Source of the DNA: Patiria pectinifera | Taxonomy: Eukaryota; Echinodermata; Asteroidea; Valvatida; Asterinidae | DNA length: 64,000 nt | Assembly: GCA_029964075.1 (NCBI GenBank) | Contig: CM057142.1 | Location: 3,673,770 to 3,737,769 of the forward strand | Direction of reading: 5' to 3' | Made by a program: the position numbers and the translations under genes | Notes under the pieces: model-generated | What the model was told of the DNA's origin: nothing | The model's database searches: none | The model's input: the letters and a program-made list of their open reading frames with translations, nothing else | Shown: positions 22,501 to 34,405 of the stretch, in pieces | Layout of the letters: every line of letters begins with the position of its first letter | How positions within the stretch are numbered: the first letter of the stretch is position 1

Positions 22501-25500
22501 CCCGACGAACCGTTCTAAGAATGCACTATGATTTCAGGATGGATAGCCACGACTGTCATACGGTTTCTCCACGAATACACCACGGTTTGGCAAGAATATG
22601 GACGGATTGGTGAAGAATATCGATGGTATTACCAAGAATAATGACGTCCAACGCCACGGTTGTCTGCAATTGGGCCACGGATGACCAAGATTCTCCTACA
22701 AATAAAGCATGGATATCCAGAGTACAACCAAATCTCCAAGAAAAGGTTTCACCATGGATGTTTTGAACAGTTTAAAACTTCCGTAGCCCCTCCACGAATA
22801 CCCAAGGAAGATGACGGATAACCACGGATGAACTAAGGATGAATACGGTACTCCCACGGTTTATCACGAATTTCAAACCGGGGAGATCCGTAGCTCCAAA
22901 CCGTAAATGTGTGACTGGGGCTTAACAGTTTTCAGCCAACTTTAGTTCATTTTGTTAACTTGGCAGACACAAAGAGTTGGTGCGTACCAGGAATCAGCCA
23001 CGTAGAGTCCACCAAGCCACAGTACAGGATGGGCCACACGGCAGTCTATGATCCAAACGTCAAATGTGTGTATGTGTACGGAGGCTCCAAGAACATACGC
23101 TGGTACAACGACGTCCACGTGTTGGACATAGTTGGGCGAGTTGTTTTTTTTGGAGAAGGGGGTTGGGTGAGGTGTTGGACTTTGACCGTCTTGCAAGCTC
23201 TCAAAAGTCAGTCACAAGTTGTCTGATTTTGAATCAATTGACTAACTATAGACCTTGTGCGTTAAGGCGGAGCCAGAGGGCAGTGGCTTTGTGTTGCTTG
23301 GATAGGCATGAGTGAACCTTTTGTGTATTCATTGTGAATAAATTAAAATAACAAAGAACAGCCTCTGAGGTATCTGCAATGCATAAGGTCTATTCCAATG
23401 AAAAAGAAATATTGTTCATCACCTGTCTTAATTCGGGCAATTCATAATGTAGTGGGCCACCAAGAGTTTGTCGTGGAGAGTCCATATTTCAAGGTTATAT
23501 ACGGTTGACAGAAAATGGCCCATTTGAACGAGTGTAGAAGACAACTTGAGCTAATTTGCCGCCTTACAAAAAACACCATATTGATAAAAAGAAAAGAAAA
23601 GGGCAAACAGATACTCGAATCATATGCTTACGAAAGTACTGACTGGAAAAACTAACAATTTCAAATGTCCCGCGCTGCAAATTTAAAGACCATCTCCCAC
23701 AATGCACTGGGGAAATGAACTCTCCGTGGCAAACTCTTGGTGGCGCACTGCATTGTGAATCGCCCAAATTGATTTGTGACTTGATTTGTGGTGGGATTTG
23801 TGACTTGGGTGACTCAACTGTGATAGTGACCAGTTACACGAAGTATGCCATTTGTCGGCCTCTTGAGTGATTCCCTCACCCCCCGCAGGTCACATTTTTA
23901 AACCAGTTTTTGAGCCTTTTTCTTTATTAATAACTGCGTCTTAGCTGGTCCGACATTTGTAAAAAGAAACTTCATCATTACTGATCCCTATTTAATCTGA
24001 TGCCACCCCGAAATGCCATCTGTACGAATGCGTCCACCCATGCGAACGTATATGTTTGTTAGCTATTCCCTGCAAACGTGCTAACCTCAAACGGAACGAT
24101 GTTGTCATAAAGAAAACTGTTGTCAAAATGGCAACACCCTATATGCCATTCCAACAAGTGTCAATGTGTTGATAATGTCTTTATAAATCCTTGACAAAAC
24201 TTATATTTTGACTTGAAGTGAAATGTTTTAACCTGTAGTATAAAATCTTACTGTGGATGTAGAAAACTCAAAACTTTGACTGGATCGTTACGTTCAAAGT
24301 GTGTGGGTCAGCCATTTTGGAAAACATAGCAAATGATTTGCTTAAACTATTGGACCAGTTGTTGCTAATGTTCGCCAACATTGGTGGCAAACAGTCCGAG
24401 TCAGCCCCACTAGCGCAAGTGCTGCCAACGTCTGCAGACGTTAGCATTGTTGGCGTCAGTGTTCAAAGGCATCCTGGTAACCACCCTGTTTCCTCCTATT
24501 GAATCTGTACAGGCCAATGGCAGGGCACCAACCAGAGCCTACCACACAAGCACCCTGTTTAATAAGGAGATGTATGTCTTTGGGGGAGTTTACCCCAACC
24601 CTGACCCTGAACCTGACGGTTGCAGCGCCCAACTACACGTCTTCAACCCAGGTAAGAATAACGGAGAGCAACAAGCCACTGAAAAACGATTCCTATTGTT
24701 ATACCACGTGGTATTAGATCGTGAAATTTCATTGGTTGATACCATGTGGTATTAGATTGTGAAATTTCATTGGTTGAGAACCATTCATGTGAAGTACTGA
24801 AAAGTAACGGATGGACTTTGCAGAGTGTATCATATCATGTTCCCGGGTTCATCACCTTTCACAACTTCAACGTTACTGTCGTGAATTTAGAAGACCTGAT
24901 AGTTGAATGTTATTCTGTTTCTGAAATTATGATTGAAACCTCATACTAGGGTTTTCTATTTTCAGAATCTGAGAGTTGGTATGAGCCTCTTGTAATGGGA
25001 ACGAAGCCTCAAGCACGATCAGGGTATGTACAAAAAAAAGCCAATGCAATGTTATACTAATATTAAAACTTAACCCTAGGCCTTTTGGCTAGGATTAACC
25101 ACCCTCAATCCTATAAAATCCTCCAATTGCAACCATGTAAACATTGGATTTAGCCTCAATCGTCCAGAATCTTCTGTTATTTCTTGAATTTGTTCAATGG
25201 AGGGATGACCATTGCCTCAATCTTTCATAATCCTTGAACAATCACTGTTAATGGGTTATGGGCAGTGTCGGTGACATGCAGAAGCAGTGCGGATGACATC
25301 GTGCAGAGATCAATTATGCATAAACAATGCAGGGTACAGCCTACGAACTCGTCACAATGTGCCTCCAAAATCAACTGACACTTTTTTTGCCATTCAGCCT
25401 TGTGATCCTCCAAATTGGAATCCTTCAAAACCCCAAGGAGGATTTTGGAGGTTTGAGGAGGGTACAGGTTAAAGATGTTGCTATGAAGAGGAACACCACA

Positions 25501-28500
25501 AATAATATGTGTAAATCTTGATTTTCCCGACGGAAAATGAAGTTACCATGTACCACATTTTCAAAGTGTTCCTTTCATCAAAACCTCAACAAGACGGCTT
25601 TTCTGTCAAGTTTGCATCCTAAAGGAATTCTTGTATTTTTATCCCTCGTTTGTATCTTAGGCATTCAGCCACACTTCTTGAGAACAAACTGATCATTTTC
25701 GGGGGCTGGGATGCTCCAAAATGCTTTAATGATGTCTATTGCCTCGACCTTGGTGGTATGTACCTTTAAACTCAGGGTCTTTTGTCTCCAAGAATTTCCT
25801 AAATTTTCCCAAATCCTCCGTTGTGTCTAAAACCCATGACGCATTCTGGTTTTAAAGGCATAAAGGATCATTTGCATTCATCCACAAAGTAACCTACCAA
25901 ATTATTATCAAAAAAACTTACTTGGATGAAAGATCATTCTGGTACTGAACATCCCGTGAAATTATTCCGTCTGGCTTGCTGTCATATTAAAGAAATCAAG
26001 AAATGTAGGTGATTTTCAGCGATCAGTCAATTGACTGATTTTTTTTGGAATAAAGAGTGCTATTGACGAAATTGTTTCATGATCAAAAAGGTTGTTTTTT
26101 TTTCACTATTTTCTCGAAAGGTGTAGTATCCAACAGGTTAAATTTAAACATTCTTCTTTGGATTTTTGATTGGTGTTATTATTGGAAATGAACAAAATGC
26201 ATAAAAAAAAGGATCCCATATGCCTTTTAAACGGTATCTTTCCCCATGTAAAGTGATAGTACGTGGGCTCTACCTTCCTCTATCTTGCAAAAGTACTTGT
26301 GAATTAACCCCAAACCTCAGGTATTTTTGCTCATTTTGTTTTTGTTTTTCCCCCAGGCCTGATGGAATACACCAGCATAGATGTGAGAGGAACTCCACCT
26401 TCGCCACGGAGGTAGGCCAAGTTATGACATAAAATGTGAAATAGCTGTAAAACGTTTGAATGTCTTGGATCCGTTTATGTGAAATTTCAGTGGGGAGTGG
26501 CTTTTTCATCATACAGTGGAACATCGCCATAATGAACATTGTGGGAAGCTGCAACTGATCTACTCTACCTTTTACGCATACATGTAGTTCCCATACCACC
26601 CCAAACTGCCTTGCCCATTACTCCTCATACCGCCCCAAATTGCCCGAGCACTCTAGGTTTTTTTTTTTTTATTTGTCAAGGAGTAAATGGAATGTTATAC
26701 AGTGTAATACAATCGGTTAATAGTGACGGTTAGCTACAATTCCTTTGTTTCTTTTCCATGACAACAGTTGGCATGCCTCGGCAGCGTTGCCTGGCAACAG
26801 GATCCTTATCCAGGGAGGTTTTGACGGAGAGAATGCCATGACAGATGCCTTTGTCTTTAGACTTGGTGAGTAAAAGAACCTATAAGAAAAGTTTTACTGG
26901 CAACAAATGGTGCATTTATGTAAGAGACAAACCAAATCGAACAATGTTTTTCTCGAACTACAGAACAAATTATTTTAAAATCCCTCTCCCTAAAATTCAC
27001 ACTTTGAATATCTTTCTAAATCTTTTAACCTTTAGTGACATCGAAAGATTAGAAGAATTTCAAATTGCTCTTACATATATTGCTCAGTTGTCAAAAATGC
27101 TCCTTTCGTTTTGGATAGTCCTTACATTTCGCCTTTTAACATGGGAGAACAAAAAGGCTACAAATTTCTTATTCATTGGATACATATACAAGTCACACCA
27201 ATGTGGAGCACCATGGTCCAATAATTACGGCGTTCGACACAAATGTGCTGTGGAACATGGGTTCAAACCCTGACAGGAACAGTGCTTTGTATTCATGGGC
27301 AAGACACTTTACTACGATTGCACAAAAAATGGTCTCATGGCCTGATGAACAGGGGTAATAAGTTTGAAGCGCTTTGGGACCTTTGGTATAAAGTGATATA
27401 TAAGCACCACATTGTATTATTATTATAAACATCTTCCTGAAATTATTATAAATTTGTGAACATTTTTGTTGGTTGTGTTAATGTTGCCAAGTCAGCATCA
27501 ATCTCTTGATTGTACATGCGCCAGTCACAATGCAATGTGAAGATGTTGTCCAACCAGGGCTAAGTTTAAATGTGACCAACTCTTTTTACAGAGTTTGCAA
27601 ATTTGGTCTGGTCCCAGAGGGCCAGGGCCAGCCTAACTGACTGACTGACTCACACACACATTGTCACTTGTGAATTAAACTTGCACAAGTCTCAGCTTCC
27701 TCTTTGCCCTTATCTCACTGACTGAATCACCGACTGTATCACTGACTTTCACTTGTGAGTTAGACTCGCATTAGTCTCACTTTGGCCAAACAAAATTGAC
27801 ACGGATGACGACCTGGACCCCGGCCGTAGACGAAATAAGCCATTTGCGAGTGACCTATACCGTATGGGATTTAAATTTGAAAAACATCTGGTACACTGAC
27901 TTGCTCATAATGCTTGGCACATTATAACTTTGAATTCTCCAAACCAAAGACATTGTTGCTGCCGGTATATAACATGATACAATGCAAGCTCTTGCATAGT
28001 TACGGAAGAGATGCTCAGCATCAATACATTGCTCACAATGGTTGAGAATGGCACAAAGACACCAGACCATGCCGGAGCTGGAGGTTGCTAGCGTAAGGCT
28101 TGCCCCGAATCACGTGATATAGTAACAGTCTCTTTGGTTGGGAGATTGCAAATTTAAAACGTGCAAAGCTTTGGATTAAGTCAGCGTTCCAGATTTTATT
28201 CCAAATTAACTCGCAAATGGCTTAATATATTGCGAGTGACTTTGTTAGACTTGCCTCGTGCTGTGTGTAATTTCCCTTCTCTCACCACAGACTCTGAGTG
28301 TTGGACACAGTTAGTCTGGCCAATCCCAACCACCCCTACCGCTGGCCACACTATCCTGACCATCAACCCACGACACAGCCTGTTCGGCGATGACAATGAG
28401 GACAAAGAAAACGATGACGCTAACAGCCAACAGAAGCTATTCATATTCGGCGGGGGGAACAATGAGGGAGCATTCTCCAGCAAGCTGATTGACATGAAGC

Positions 28501-28523
28501 TCCAAATGCCTTCAGACTCATGA
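16568..28523 (+). CDS. Kelch-repeat (six-bladed propeller) protein, about 13 exons
   Basis: Proposed coding exons: 16568-16668, 17550-17720, 18982-19133, 19788-20035, 20701-20893, 21715-21834, 22967-23130, 24513-24651, 24966-25023, 25661-25755, 26357-26411, 26768-26865 and 28291-28523 (stop TGA). Phases agree at every junction, for about 608 residues. Residues 1-141 are an N-terminal region I do not recognise. Residues 142-288 are a Ser/Glu-rich linker with a basic RKRRK patch near 240-244, a possible nuclear localisation signal. Residues 289-600 carry six kelch units, each with the GG doublet: LIGGQGE, YVYGGSK, YVFGGVY, IIFGGWD, LIQGGFDG, FIFGGGN. Kelch propellers usually bind protein partners; RABEPK and KLHDC proteins are the nearest type I can name, but I assign no symbol. 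The exon 7 donor is weak, so a short exon may be missing. Exon 1 may be preceded by a 5' exon, since an acceptor AG ends at 16558. Confidence 0.85.
17075..17165 (+). mobile_element. tRNA-derived SINE head (degenerate)
   Basis: GGCTGGATAGATCAGTTGGTAGAGCACC is a clear A-box region. GGTATTCCGAAGGTCGCAAAACCCGC follows as a decayed T-arm, with the B box lost. No acceptor-stem closure, so not a working tRNA gene. It lies in kelch intron 1. Confidence 0.65.
18125..18280 (+). repeat. Dispersed repeat family R2, copy 1
   Basis: Contains GAGACGGAACTGGG.AGAGGT, AAAATTCTCCTTACAATACT and TTATGGCTGTTTAAAGTTTGC. The same order occurs inverted at 29500-29655. In an intron of the kelch gene; no coding. Confidence 0.75.
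18476..18749. mobile_element. GGGCCCAATTTCACGGC MITE, copy 1
   Basis: Inverted ends are GGGCCCAATTTCACGGC and GCCGTGAAATTGGGGCC. The inside is rich in CTGCTAAGCA/TGCTTA words. A related copy is at 39006-39265. Located in kelch intron 2. Confidence 0.8.
20080..20245 (+). repeat. Dispersed repeat family R1, copy 1
   Basis: Shares AGGATCATTTGCATT, GAATTATTATCAAAAACTTACTTGGA, GTGAAATTATTCC and AAATCAAGAAATGTAGGTGAT with 25855-26030, in the same orientation. Both copies sit in introns of the kelch gene. Confidence 0.8.
20402..20653. mobile_element. Possible hAT-like MITE (CAGGG ends)
   Basis: Ends are CAGGGCTCGACCTTA and TTAAGGACAAACCCTG. Flanks CTTTAAG and CTATAAG are near-identical. It sits just upstream of kelch exon 5. 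Tentative because the flank duplication is imperfect. Confidence 0.5.
22438..22920. mobile_element. MITE with 32 nt TIRs (CCCCAGTCACACATTTAC)
   Basis: The TIRs are 32 nt with a single mismatch and continue to GGAGCTACG. The 483 bp interior is built of CCACGAATAC/CCACGGATG-type subrepeats. Located just upstream of kelch exon 7. Confidence 0.88.
23435..23765. mobile_element. MITE, GGGCAATTCATAATG family
   Basis: Inverted ends GGGCAATTCATAATGTAGTG and CACTGCATTGTGAATCGCCC continue inward through CCACCAAGAGTTTG, about 38 nt with few mismatches. It lies in the kelch intron that follows the weak exon 7 donor. Confidence 0.85.
24703..24780. repeat. Tandem duplicate of a ~40 bp unit
   Basis: CAYGTGGTATTAGATYGTGAAATTTCATTGGTTGA occurs twice head to tail, immediately downstream of kelch exon 8. 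Confidence 0.75.
25095..25472. mobile_element. TTAA-flanked MITE 2
   Basis: TTAACCACCCTCAATCC.. at the left and ..TTTGAGGAGGGTACAGGTTAA at the right. TTAA bounds both ends, and AAATCCTCC/GGAGGATTT continues the inverted repeat. Located in the kelch intron after exon 9. Confidence 0.6.
25855..26030 (+). repeat. Dispersed repeat family R1, copy 2
   Basis: Collinear with 20080-20245 over about 165 bp, with small indels. Confidence 0.8.
27203..27428 (+). mobile_element. tRNA-derived SINE, family A copy 2
   Basis: The head carries GGCGTTCGACACAAA and a good B box, GGGTTCAAACCCT. Then come GGGCAAGACACTTTACTACGATTGC and CCTGATGAACAGGGGTAATAA, with a tail TATTATTATTAT. It matches 5926-6180. Located in kelch intron 12. 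Confidence 0.82.
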
Positions 28524-29224
28524 ACATAGATGCTGATGGCGGGGAGGTGTATGCCCTATGTGTCCAGTCGCTACACACTGGGCCAGGGATGTAGTCAAGT
28601 CAGTGTTGTAGACAATTTCCAGGACGCTGCAAAAAATGAAAGTATTGCTCAGAAAACTTATCTGTTTAGCAAAAAGCAGTGGGGACCAGTCAATTGTAGT
28701 ATGTGTCACATTACGTTTTGACTGGTATCCCTTAATGAAACTGGTAACTGCTCAATGAAATTCGACCCAACATCCTTTTAAGCAGTGTTCCCTACTCTAT
28801 GAATGCAAACTTATGTAAGCGAAATAGAACTTTTGTTTTTTCCATGTCTTAACTTTTGTACGACTGGTCTGTCTAATCATGGCCAAAGGTAATGGCCGAT
28901 TGAGTAATCAAAACTGCCACTCTGCGATGATTGGACACATTTTGATGGACCTGCACTTTTTCATGCCTAATTCATTTTGTTATACAACAAACAGTTGAGG
29001 GTGTGAACACATGTTCTTATACATACATAAAAAAGGAAAGAAAAGGCTATTGTTTTCCCTTGAAACGCAGAAATGTACAAATACATTCATATAATTTAGC
29101 ACAGGAAAAGAAATCAGTAGAGTTTCTCTTCTAAAGTTTTCCAACCGAAGTCTTCCAACCATTATGATTTCGAAAAATAGCACTGTAACAAGATGTGCAT
29201 GGATTGAATTGTTTCATGCAAAAT

Positions 29225-29410
29225 TGTGAAGCGTGCTGGCAAAATGGACGGAACATGGGCCCATGCTGTAGAGCAGAAAGATGTCAAAAACCGAATGGGG
29301 GTGATTTTTTTTTCAATTTTCAGATTAAGTGATAGTTGTATTCTTTGATATATGTCTACTACACATATTTTAAAGAAAGAGTATAACAATCGTGGAATAA
29401 AAGTGTTTAT
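29225..29410 (+). repeat. Dispersed repeat family R3, copy 1
   Basis: Shares ATGGGGGTGATTTTTTT, TTTTCAGATT, TCTACTACACAT.TTTTAAAGAAA.AGTATAA and TGGAATAAAAGT with 54930-55120, in the same orientation. Confidence 0.8.
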
Positions 29411-29499
29411 AAGGTAAAACAATTGGCATCTTTTAATTTCACAACTACAAAACTGGAAAGTTTGAGGACTTTTTCTCTCAATATGTTACTTTTTTGTCA

Positions 29500-29655
29500 T
29501 GTGGATAAAAGCAAACTTTAAACAGCCATAACGTGTCAATGGCTTTTCTGATTGAAGTGCAACAAACAGTATTGTAAGGAGAATTTTATTCTCTTTCGTA
29601 ATACCCGCAAACCATCATTTCGACCTCTGCCCAGTTCTGTCTCATTTTTGCCAAA
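29500..29655 (-). repeat. Dispersed repeat family R2, copy 2
   Basis: Inverted counterpart of 18125-18280, including GCAAACTTTAAACAGCCATAA and AGTATTGTAAGGAGAATTTT. Confidence 0.75.
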
Positions 29656-30331
29656 ACGCCTCACTATTATGTAACGACTTTTGTAGAACACGTACATGTA
29701 CAATTAGGAAGATGTATATATTTTTTTTCTAGATGAAAATTTCAGGTGTATGTGATTTTTAATGATTTATGTATAGATTCTATTTGTTTAAAGTCTTTTT
29801 CTATATTTGTTTTCCAAAAACGCGTTGATGAGAAGTATGTAAACCTGTTTTCAAAACAATAAACCCCCCTGAAGTAACATAACACTTCAATTTGAACAGA
29901 AAGTTTTAAATTTACCCAAAAAGGAAACTGAACATATACCTTTCAATTTTCAAGGAAAAAGAAATTTAACTTTAACCCTTTGGTGAACAGATTTACCAGA
30001 TTATATTTTTTGGTGCACAGAGTATATCGTTTCTCAAGCAGTTGCTAGTGACAACCCTGTACAGCAAATGGTTCACTACGAGAATAGCACTGGTGCCCGC
30101 ACCCTCTAAAACACTCAATACCAGTCAAGTTTTTTTTCTTATTTGGCCCCCCCCCAACAAAAAACCCAAAACAAAACAGAACAAAACTGTTCACCAAGTT
30201 CAGTTCAGGTGATACAGAATATGTTTTTGTAATGCCAAATAGCATTCCTTGTTTAAAATTATGTTAGGACATTGTTTTCCCAACTTAAAAACTTAGAATC
30301 AAATGATATCATGGATACTAATTAATTACTA

Positions 30332-30538
30332 TTATACAACGCCTGAATTAATCCCCGTCATCTGATTGGTGGGTCGTTGATCACATGTCAATGAATTATT
30401 TGTCCCAACCCATGGCGCAGCCGCACCACAAAAATAAAAGTTCTATTTTCCGGTAAATAGCAGTTCCATTGCACGGTTAGATGATTGGTGGCTCGTCTGG
30501 CCAATCAGATGACGAGGATTTATTCAGGTGTTGTATAA
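30332..30538. mobile_element. Foldback MITE, 207 bp
   Basis: Arms TTATACAACGCCTGAATTAA and its inverse TTATTCAGGTGTTGTATAA continue through CCCGTCATCTGATTGG/CCAATCAGATGACGAGG, about 38 nt each. Confidence 0.85.
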
Positions 30539-30954
30539 AACAAATATTGAATGAATGTTTCACATTCGCGCAATAGAAAGAATAATTTCAGTCAATGACA
30601 GATGGAATATTCCATTTTCGCTTCGTGGAATGGAACATTCTGTCTGTCACCTCATGAAATTAGTCTTACCATTTCACATGTAAACATTCATTATTTGTAA
30701 GCTAACAGCCAGCCAAGTGGTAAAACATGTCCAACCTCTGGCCCCTAACACTTTAAAACTGCGTTCCCATAGTCCCCTTCCCCATTCTGTTGTTTAACAG
30801 TAGGTGTGCATTGTTGTTTACAAAACTACTTTTGTATTTCCAATTTGAATTGATAATAAACAAAATCTGAGAATGTGCCCTAGGAAGTACGTATTAGTAA
30901 AAATCATGAAAACCTGGCAAAAAAAGTTTAGTCAACATCATGTGTATGTGAACA

Positions 30955-31574
30955 TATGTGACCTGTCATCACAAAATGAGCTTAAAGTCTGACATTTTAA
31001 GAATTAGGATATTAATATACATCTGGATATTTATATATCTGGATTCTGCAGAACAAGAGCTTTCCAATGGTATACAACATTATGGGGTACTGAGCTCAGT
31101 GAAGGAAATATAGACCACCAAGTGGTAAAACCGTTTCTTGATAAAATGGCTTCTAAAAATCTTGCAGTTGTGTTACAGTGAATGCAGAGTCAACTCAGGG
31201 AAACCAGATGAAATAGGTTTTAAAGATGTTTGACAGAAGGAAAACAAATTGGAGAAAGGTAGCGCAGGACTTAAAGATTAAGGTTCACCTGAAAACCAAA
31301 AATCGAACATCCCTTCAAATTTTGGCTTTTCCCCACCGTACTGCAAAATGACAATTCGCTCTTTTCACACTTCCGCCATGGGCATGCAGAGCCTCGATCT
31401 GGCAACTTTACACAATAAATATAGCCAGTTAGTGATTCCTGTGTCGATGTTCAGATCACTGAACCGGCTATTTTTATTGTGTAAAGTTGCCAGATCGAGC
31501 TGCATGCCCAATGGCGGAGCGTGAAAAGAGTGAATTTCCAACTTTCAGCTCATTTCGTGATGACAGGTTACATA
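30955..31574. mobile_element. MITE with TGTGACCTGTCATCACAAAATGAG ends and an inner hairpin
   Basis: Outer inverted ends are TATGTGACCTGTCATCACAA and its inverse ending TGATGACAGGTTACATA. Inside, 31355-31535 forms a second long hairpin with arms of over 80 nt running through CTTTTCACRCTYCCGCCAT and GATCTGGCAACTTTACACAA. Confidence 0.82.
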
Positions 31575-32226
31575 ATTATGAAGTCTCTACGCAAGAACTG
31601 CCCACTTTCAAAAACTCCAGTAGGAAGGACATACCGCATATGCCCACTAGTACATACATGTATGGTGTGAAATACGCACAACTAATTTCATTATCATGTA
31701 CACTAGGTTTCTTCACATGAGCGTCAGGCGCCACCAGCAATGTTTTTGAATGTCCCTCCCAGTGGTCCCCAAACTCTCCCTTTTGGAACCGTTGAGGGGG
31801 TACCTGTGCAAGGAGTCCATACTTTACTAATGATAGATCTTCTACCCATTTTGATACCTCTGTAAAAAAAAAAAAAAAATCAGAGAAGCTCTTTTATTTA
31901 TGAATCAAGCAGTGTTTTCATTTTGGTGATTTCCCTTGTAAAGGAATTTTTACAAAGAAATAAGTTGTATATTTGGCTTGATCGGTTGTGTTTGTATCAT
32001 TTTCTTTTAATAAAAAAAGTTTATTACAATCCATACTTTCAGTTATAAACAACTGACTTTTCTTAGTGACTCTGTTTTTTGGAAATCAATGACTGACCAA
32101 GAAATGAAGCTATGTAATGAGGATGTTGAAGTGGGAGTGACAGTTTGTGAAAATGTTTACTTTTGTGAGCAAGAAGGATGGTGAAGATTGTAGATGACAG
32201 ATGTAGTAATGTTGGAGCCAGATTTT
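31575..32226. other. No gene recognised
   Basis: AT-rich spacer with poly-A (31864-31878). Nothing supported. Confidence 0.5.
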
Positions 32227-33490
32227 AGTTTTTATGATCAGTGTGGTGATGGTGATTGTGATGGTGATTGTGATGATGATTGTGGTGATGCTGATTGATG
32301 CAGTGCTAGTGGTAATTCTGCTGCCGTTGATTATTGTGGTGATGGAGGTAATTGTGGTGATGCTTCCGACGGCGGTGGTGGTGATTACAATACTATAGTG
32401 CTGATCAAGATAATGGTGGTGATGGGGACGGTGCTAACAGAGGTTGTGGTGGTGAAACTCATGATGATGGTAGTGAAAATAGTGGCAGTGCTGGTGTTGA
32501 CGACTGTAATGGGGGTGATTTTTTTTTTTACGGGGTTTGAGTATTTTTTTTCTCAAAAATGTGAATTCATCCCACATGAATGAAAAGGTATATTGTAACC
32601 GATTGCTTGCGAGAAAGATGCACAACATTTTGATTTATTTACCTGAAAATTCAAAACAAATTAGCTTAGGTGTCTTTACTCTCTGAAAAAAAAGGTGTTT
32701 CTTGGGTGTTTGTTTTTTAGCATCCCCTATCCCACCCCCCCCTGTTTAGCATGACCCCGTTGCCCCTCATTCCCCCTTCCCGGATCCGCCAATGCACTGA
32801 TGCTTATCAGGATGGAGGTTATGGTGGTGATACTGCTGATGGTTGCAATGCTGGTGCAACAGTGAAGGTCATGGTGGTGGCAATGGTGATACTGGCGATG
32901 ATGGAGGGCGTGGTGGTGGTTAGAGTGGTGTTAATGGAAGTGCGCTGCGGGAGGTCATGGTGGTGCATGATCTGCTGCACCTGAATGGTCACATACTGCT
33001 GTGGAGGTTATGGTGGTGACACTGATGGCACTGCAGGTGGTGGGAATGCTACTGCTGATTGACTGAGGTTAACGTGGTGATGCTGGTGAAGACAGAGGTT
33101 ACAATGGTGCTTATGGTTCTTATGCTATTGCTATAGAGGCTATATGGTGGGGACACTGATGGCATTTAAGGTGCAAGTAGTGCTCGGATCTACCCGATGT
33201 TCCCCACTACCGATGTTCCCCCAAATCCTTAGGATTAGGGTTAGGGTTAGGGCTAGGGTTAGGGTTAGGGTTATATTGGTAGGGATTTCGGGGAACATCG
33301 GTATTGGGGAACATACATGTGTAAGTATGCACCCGTGGTGCTGACTGATGTTATTTTGGGTGATATGATGTTAAAGTGGTGGTCTTATGGTTCTTTAAAT
33401 GCCCATGATGGTGATGCTGGAGGTTACGGTGGTGATGCTAATAGATCAGTGAATGTGCCATTGCTGGTGCATTATTGTGGTGATGCTGGT
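32227..33490. repeat. GTGATG/GGTGATG-rich low-complexity tract
   Basis: Degenerate reiterations of GGTGATGGTGAT and GGTTATGGTGGTGAT run through 32227-32520, 32805-33120 and 33330-33490, thinning to about 33960. The frames through it are low-complexity (Val/Met/Gly) and not credible proteins. Confidence 0.75.
33197..33314. mobile_element. Foldback element with telomere-repeat loop
   Basis: The 32 nt inverted arms (33197-33228, 33283-33314; 30 of 32 match; ATGTTCCCCA.TACCGATG..) enclose seven TTAGGG-like units at 33229-33270, five of them perfect. It lies inside the GTGATG-rich tract. Confidence 0.82.
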
Positions 33491-34405
33491 GAAAGATCTT
33501 CGAGGTTACAGAGGTGATGTTGTGCCCATTCTTGAAAAGAATGTGCAAGCACATTCTTAAGAATGTGCAACTGGATCCTTGCGCAATCTTCACCAAAAAT
33601 AACTCTTAAATGCTGATGATAGTGTTGGTGGGGTAGTGGTGTTGCATATGTGATGAAAATCCTGCTGAATGTGATGGAAATGGTGTTGGCTGGGTACAGA
33701 TATGACCGAGTATGACTAGTGTTAGTAATAGTACGAGTGTGCATGCTCATCTAATGAGAGTAGCAATGCATGATGTGGTAGGCTATTATGCTAATTATGG
33801 TGATTGTGATATTGATGCCAATAATTGTGACAAAAAGAAGCGATGAATTAAAAAACAAAAAACTGATAATGATTTTATTTTGTTCAGTGAGTGTAGTGAA
33901 GTGAACTTTATGGTGAGCAGTTACTTGTTTGATGATGGGTATGATGTGTTGGGTGATTAACTTTTTAGATTACAGATATGGAATTGTGATGACTCATGAT
34001 AATTGTGCCAAGGGACCGTGCATCGAAATCCCCTAGTAATAAAAAAAACCCGACATAAAACCATCATCTGTAGACGAGCGAACTGATGACAAATGAATCA
34101 CTGTGCCAAGATTGCATGATGAGCAATTGTTACTCGTCCACAACACGTGCGCGCATGCTCCTTGGAGGTGTTTTTCCATGACGGCTAGTCTGTACACCCA
34201 AACAACAATTAGCTTCCACTCGCAAACAACACTGCAATGAGACCAGGTACCGCGCAACACCAGCACGATGACATCTTTTCCATCTTTTTACGTGGAGCAC
34301 ATGTGCACACACGTAATGCACGTAATGTAGGCCTAAACCAATTTTCAAGAAATTCAACCTGTCGTTAATAAGTGCCGCGAAAACCCACGTTGTGCCGTTG
34401 ACACG
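33491..34405 (+). promoter_or_regulatory. MEN1: MEN1 upstream region
   Basis: The final 400 bases before the menin ATG are less repetitive and contain CpG and CACGTG-like words (CACACACGTAATGCACG). They probably hold the promoter and 5' UTR. No TATA box stands out. 33535-33570 carries a small GAATGTGCAAG hairpin. Confidence 0.4.

Larger units (their letters stand above)
28524..30331. other. Kelch gene 3' flank and repeats
   Basis: The 3' UTR of the kelch gene should begin here. AATAAA occurs at about 29396 (inside a repeat) and about 29860, but no poly(A) site can be fixed. The interval holds repeats R3 (29225-29410) and inverted R2 (29500-29655). No further gene is seen. Confidence 0.5.

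Noticed and set aside
32398..32984. Val/Met/Gly-rich frames near 32.4-33.0 kb
   Set aside because: Products of the GTGATG low-complexity tract.
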